From: Bradyrhizobium sp. BRP22
GTDB lineage: Bacteria; Pseudomonadota; Alphaproteobacteria; Rhizobiales; Xanthobacteraceae
DNA: 64,000 bases
Assembly: GCF_020194175.1 (NCBI RefSeq)
Contig: NZ_JADYVX010000001.1
Location: 186,001 to 250,000 of the forward strand
Direction of reading: 5' to 3'
How positions within the stretch are numbered: the stretch's first letter is position 1; each line of letters opens with the position of its first letter. Both the position numbers and the translations under genes were made by a program. Positions 62,101-64,000 of the stretch are shown here, piece after piece. The notes beneath the pieces were generated by a model that worked only from the letters and a program-made list of their open reading frames with translations, ran no database searches and had not been told where the DNA came from.

Positions 62101-63267
62101 GGCGCCAGCGATATCGATAGCCAGCAGCTTTCGATCACCGCTCTCAGCATCGCGAGTGGTGGCGGCTACCTTGTCCCCAATCAAAATGGCACATGGACCT
62201 ACACGCCGGCTCCGGGACATGCCGGCCCGTTCAGCTTCGCCTACACCGTCTCCGACGGGGCGCTCAGTGCGAGTTCGACCGCAAACCTGACGCTGGACTG
62301 CGATAGCTCGGCGATCACGCCGGTTGCGGTCACCGTGCATTCGCCCGCCGGTTACGACTTCAGCACGTTCTATGACGATTTGGCGGCGAGCCAGTTCGCG
62401 ACGGCTGACGAGAACGGCAATCACGCCTTTGTCGTCAATGCCGACAAAGAGATCATTTTCGAGATGGTCGGAAGCGGCTACAGCCACGATCCAGAGACGA
62501 ACTCCTTCACCAACCTCATCAACGAGATCGATATTTTCGGCACGACCGACCCGGCCCAGGCTACGCCGGCGAATCTGTTGGTCAGCACCCATGGCTGGAA
62601 CATCATCGTCCAGGCCGTCGTCAATTCTACCGGTCAAGATGCTCCGCTCGATCCAGTGGTCCCGTCTACGGGACTCGACGCGTTCGACTTCTCCGCAGTT
62701 GCTTTCAACTACGTCGGCAGCACCGGCCCTGATGTATTCCTGGCCAGCGATCATCCCGATGTCTTCAACGGCCTCGGCGGCCCGCTCGGCCCGTCCGATC
62801 CGGGCAGCGACACCGTCGATTACTCGCATGCAAGCGGCCCGATCTGCGTCAACCTGCTCACCGGCGCCACCACGGGCACGGCGGCCGAAGGCGATCTCTT
62901 CTCATCGATCGAGAATTTGCGCGGCACGGCGTTCAACGACACGCTGACCGGTGACGGCCATAACAACATCCTGTTCGGCGGTGCCGGCAACGACACATTC
63001 GTCTTCAAGCAGAACGCCGGCGGCATCGGCTACGACACGATCAGCGACTTCGTGGCGGGCCAGGACAGGATCGAGCTGGATTACGTGGCCTTCGGTCCCA
63101 ATGGTCAGAACGATTTCGACCATTGGCTCGAAAGCCACGCGACTGTCGAGAACGGCAACGTGCTGATCGACCTCGACGGCAACGGGCACAACACGATCCT
63201 CTTGAAGAACGTGGCGCTCGCCAGTCTGCATGCCAACGATTTCATCCTGCCGCCGGGCAGTGTCTGA
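59134..63267 (+). CDS. RTX adhesin with FecR-like N-terminal module, nidogen-like and cadherin/VCBS repeats
   Basis: A 1377-aa secreted surface protein. Residues 112-232 form a FecR-like module (GSASVVRSGVTLELQNGDAV, then MGIRGTAVILDIS) that also resembles the retention module of LapA-type adhesins. Then come a VCBS-like repeat (about 404-497), a nidogen-like domain (about 565-755, with GHYYTSLYINNNGNITFGSP), three cadherin/VCBS-like units to about 1055, one RTX calcium repeat (FGGAGNDTFVF, residues 1281-1291) and a type I secretion C-terminus ending NDFILPPGSV. There is no cleavable signal peptide, as expected for type I export. Neighbours are a LapG-like protease (divergent) and a CHASE2 sensor (downstream). 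The GTG start has a weak binding site. Residues 279-281 (TAA) are a candidate LapG cut site. Confidence 0.88.
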   Translation: MTALNYAGKFGSSGVGSLSSAHADLDSFSFRADHADSFTVPDAHLLFSGNFHKSGNDLVISDDLHRVVVPNYFHGDKHPILLSPEGASLDPKVVDALTGHTVYAQAGTPPAADLVGHIAKMTGSASVVRSGVTLELQNGDAVYQNDLVQTGSGSTLGLVLNDGTTFNLNANARLMLNELTYDASSSSNSSLITLVQGAASFVAGQVAKSGDMKVATPIATMGIRGTAVILDISTVDGSVSISVIDQQDNQVHAVQVFNTRGVLIGTVTSNGSILNLTPTAAFELIARESAKTLAQVAQEFATFQAVLNTYDIRKAIDPNLPQHTENNADPQTRYASYGSSTGADSPGTEFVSVFGSGSVDTTGTGTKTFIVKIGNVGTEGSTSFLQDAGLPPQPPEQQQINGSAAGSVVEDQATIVTGTLAVQNVNGAQIFQPVPSSALAGRYGNFTFDANTGAWTYTLVHEVANQLAEGQVVHDTLTVMSADGTPRVIDVTVTGSNDIPTVASGTVADRTIVVTASTSGNDRVSPELAARLNAPGLISDLPGGSAYGAAALAPGDDNSSVAINVTSVFGAQGINFFGHYYTSLYINNNGNITFGSPTATYTPSAINAGLYNPIIAVFWADVDTRGGGAVYYDLDEINGVMTITWDRVGYYSYGTDKLNSFQLVLIDQGNGNFDIQYRYGDIQWTTGGASGGSGGLGGIPARIGYSAGDGTHYYELPQSGNQSALLDLSGTDGNTGIDGVDQFEVRNGDVISSSLTTTGTINFSDPDLTDTHNVLSVTYVGSDQPLGTLTLVKQADTTGTGTGGQFVWTYTADPADVRAALGGLPNHSKVETFNVVISDGHGGTFTQTVSVTLNEPDNHAPVVSGAVIGSATEDGAASILDALANASDVDQHALTVVDVPSQLPPGVSYDANSHAFTLDPSASAYQHLAAGEPTTVTVHYGVSDGTLVTPASASWTITGTNDAPVAIPVTLANGTEDAPYIVCASALLAGASDIDSQQLSITALSIASGGGYLVPNQNGTWTYTPAPGHAGPFSFAYTVSDGALSASSTANLTLDCDSSAITPVAVTVHSPAGYDFSTFYDDLAASQFATADENGNHAFVVNADKEIIFEMVGSGYSHDPETNSFTNLINEIDIFGTTDPAQATPANLLVSTHGWNIIVQAVVNSTGQDAPLDPVVPSTGLDAFDFSAVAFNYVGSTGPDVFLASDHPDVFNGLGGPLGPSDPGSDTVDYSHASGPICVNLLTGATTGTAAEGDLFSSIENLRGTAFNDTLTGDGHNNILFGGAGNDTFVFKQNAGGIGYDTISDFVAGQDRIELDYVAFGPNGQNDFDHWLESHATVENGNVLIDLDGNGHNTILLKNVALASLHANDFILPPGSV

Positions 63268-63350
63268 GCGCGCCGGTCGGTCCGCCTGGGTGCACTGCAC
63301 CCCAAAACTCTCGGCGTGATCAATCGACGCGGGCGTGATATCGAGACGGC

Positions 63351-64000
63351 ATGAGGCGGCTGAAGGCATTGCAAAGGTGGTTCAAGCGGCGCTTCGGCTA
63401 CGCGCGGCTTGCCTGCCTTGCGCTGTTGATCGGCTTCGCCGCGCTCAGGGTGTTCGATCCGCCGGCAATCGAGGAACTTCGGGTCAGGACCTTTGACGGT
63501 TTTCAGCTCATCGAGCCGCGGGTCAAGACGATCAGGCCGGTCACCATCGTCGATATCGACGAAAAGAGCCTGTCCGAGCTCGGCCAGTTTCCCTGGCCGC
63601 GCACGCGGGTCGCCGATCTCGTCACCAACCTGACCCGGCTTGGCGCGGTCGTGATCGCCTTCGACATCGTGTTCTCCGAGCCGGACCGGCTCAATCCGGA
63701 TGCCGCCGCCGATACGATCCGCAATCTCGACGAGGAGATGAAGGCGAAGCTGCGGGCGCTGCCGAGCAACGACCAGATCCTGGCGGATGCGATGGCCAAG
63801 TCGCGCGTGGTGCTGGGCGCCTCCGGCCTGCCCTTCGTGGTCGCCGAATTCGACAAGTCGCTGCCGCTGACGCCGCTTGCGATGAAAGGCGAGGAGCCGC
63901 AGCCTTTCATGTTCGATTTCCCCGGTTTGCTCCGCAACGTCCAGGTGCTGGAGCAGGCCGCCGCCGGCCGCGGCCTGTTCACGATCAAGCCGGAGCGCGA
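63351..64000 (+). CDS. CHASE2-domain sensor protein, N-terminal part (cut by window edge)
   Basis: About 216 codons are visible before the window ends. A membrane helix (RLACLALLIGFAALRVFD) precedes a CHASE2 sensor domain: VTIVDIDEKSLSELGQFPWP, RTRVADLVTNLTRLGAVVIA and FDIVFSEPDRLNP. CHASE2 is an extracytoplasmic sensory domain usually joined to an adenylate/guanylate cyclase, kinase or GGDEF output; the output lies beyond base 64000, so the class cannot be stated. ATG 63351 begins 83 bases after the adhesin stop on the same strand, consistent with an operon. Confidence 0.9.
   Translation, partial: MRRLKALQRWFKRRFGYARLACLALLIGFAALRVFDPPAIEELRVRTFDGFQLIEPRVKTIRPVTIVDIDEKSLSELGQFPWPRTRVADLVTNLTRLGAVVIAFDIVFSEPDRLNPDAAADTIRNLDEEMKAKLRALPSNDQILADAMAKSRVVLGASGLPFVVAEFDKSLPLTPLAMKGEEPQPFMFDFPGLLRNVQVLEQAAAGRGLFTIKPER

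Noticed and set aside
1..64000. CRISPR arrays, tRNA or rRNA genes, phage or complete insertion sequences
   Set aside because: I looked for regularly spaced repeats, tRNA-like arms, rRNA motifs and transposase domains and saw none. The repeated DNA found is of short palindromic intergenic type, too irregularly spaced for CRISPR.

Overview
The window looks like chromosome from Bradyrhizobium or a close relative (Nitrobacteraceae, Alphaproteobacteria). GC is high, starts are often GTG or TTG, and ATGA start/stop overlaps are frequent. The intergenic palindromes beginning TAGAGC and the CGTCATTGCGAG repeats match what I remember of bradyrhizobial genomes. No database search was possible, so every identification rests on motifs and remembered family features. 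I saw no tRNA, rRNA, CRISPR array or complete insertion sequence.

Layout. 1-6.8 kb: a chemotaxis operon with two near-identical receptors (the first cut by the window edge), cheW, cheR, cheB and a soluble 578-aa helical protein carrying two degenerate receptor-tip motifs. 6.8-19.1 kb: a surface polysaccharide locus. A minus-strand trio (Wzy-like polymerase, NeuD-like acetyltransferase, DegT aminotransferase) diverges from gmd, wzm, wzt and two large glycosyltransferases; a third glycosyltransferase and a decayed rfbF-rfbG scar close the locus. Gmd, aminotransferase and acetyltransferase together suggest an N-acylated GDP-4-amino-6-deoxyhexose such as N-acetylperosamine. 19.1-23.9 kb: an HxlR regulator divergent from a qorB-like oxidoreductase, with a perfect operator-like palindrome between them, then an emrAB efflux pair and a broken piece of a second qorB.

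23.9-26.8 kb: an Mla/MCE lipid transport operon whose third gene fuses an MCE protein to an auxiliary lipoprotein-like domain. 26.8-34.4 kb: two candidate outer-membrane proteins, AraC and LuxR regulators, a secreted protein of unknown role and a DUF1254 protein. 34.7-42.5 kb: a Ca-type P-type ATPase, an OmpR/histidine kinase pair, a PmtA-like phospholipid methyltransferase and a Cache-type chemoreceptor. 42.5-44.6 kb is poor in genes and rich in dispersed repeats, with two or three small ORFs, one backed by a textbook terminator.

44.6-50.5 kb: a fumarase/PcaB-superfamily lyase, an M29 aminopeptidase, a secreted metallo-beta-lactamase-fold protein with altered metal ligands, and a two-gene ABC exporter. 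50.8-57.6 kb: a complete branched-chain-amino-acid-type ABC importer (livHMGF, livK) with an acyl-CoA ligase between its genes, which suggests uptake plus CoA activation of a carboxylic acid. 57.7-64 kb: a LapG-like periplasmic protease divergent from a 1377-aa RTX adhesin with a FecR-like N-terminal module and a nidogen-like domain, followed by the start of a CHASE2 sensor protein. This is a plausible surface-adhesion control module.

The items most worth a second look are the adhesin/protease/CHASE2 group, the double degenerate-tip protein after cheB, the hairpin over the mlaE ribosome binding site, the qorB operator, the mixed polysaccharide assembly genes and the repeats that supply stop codons.
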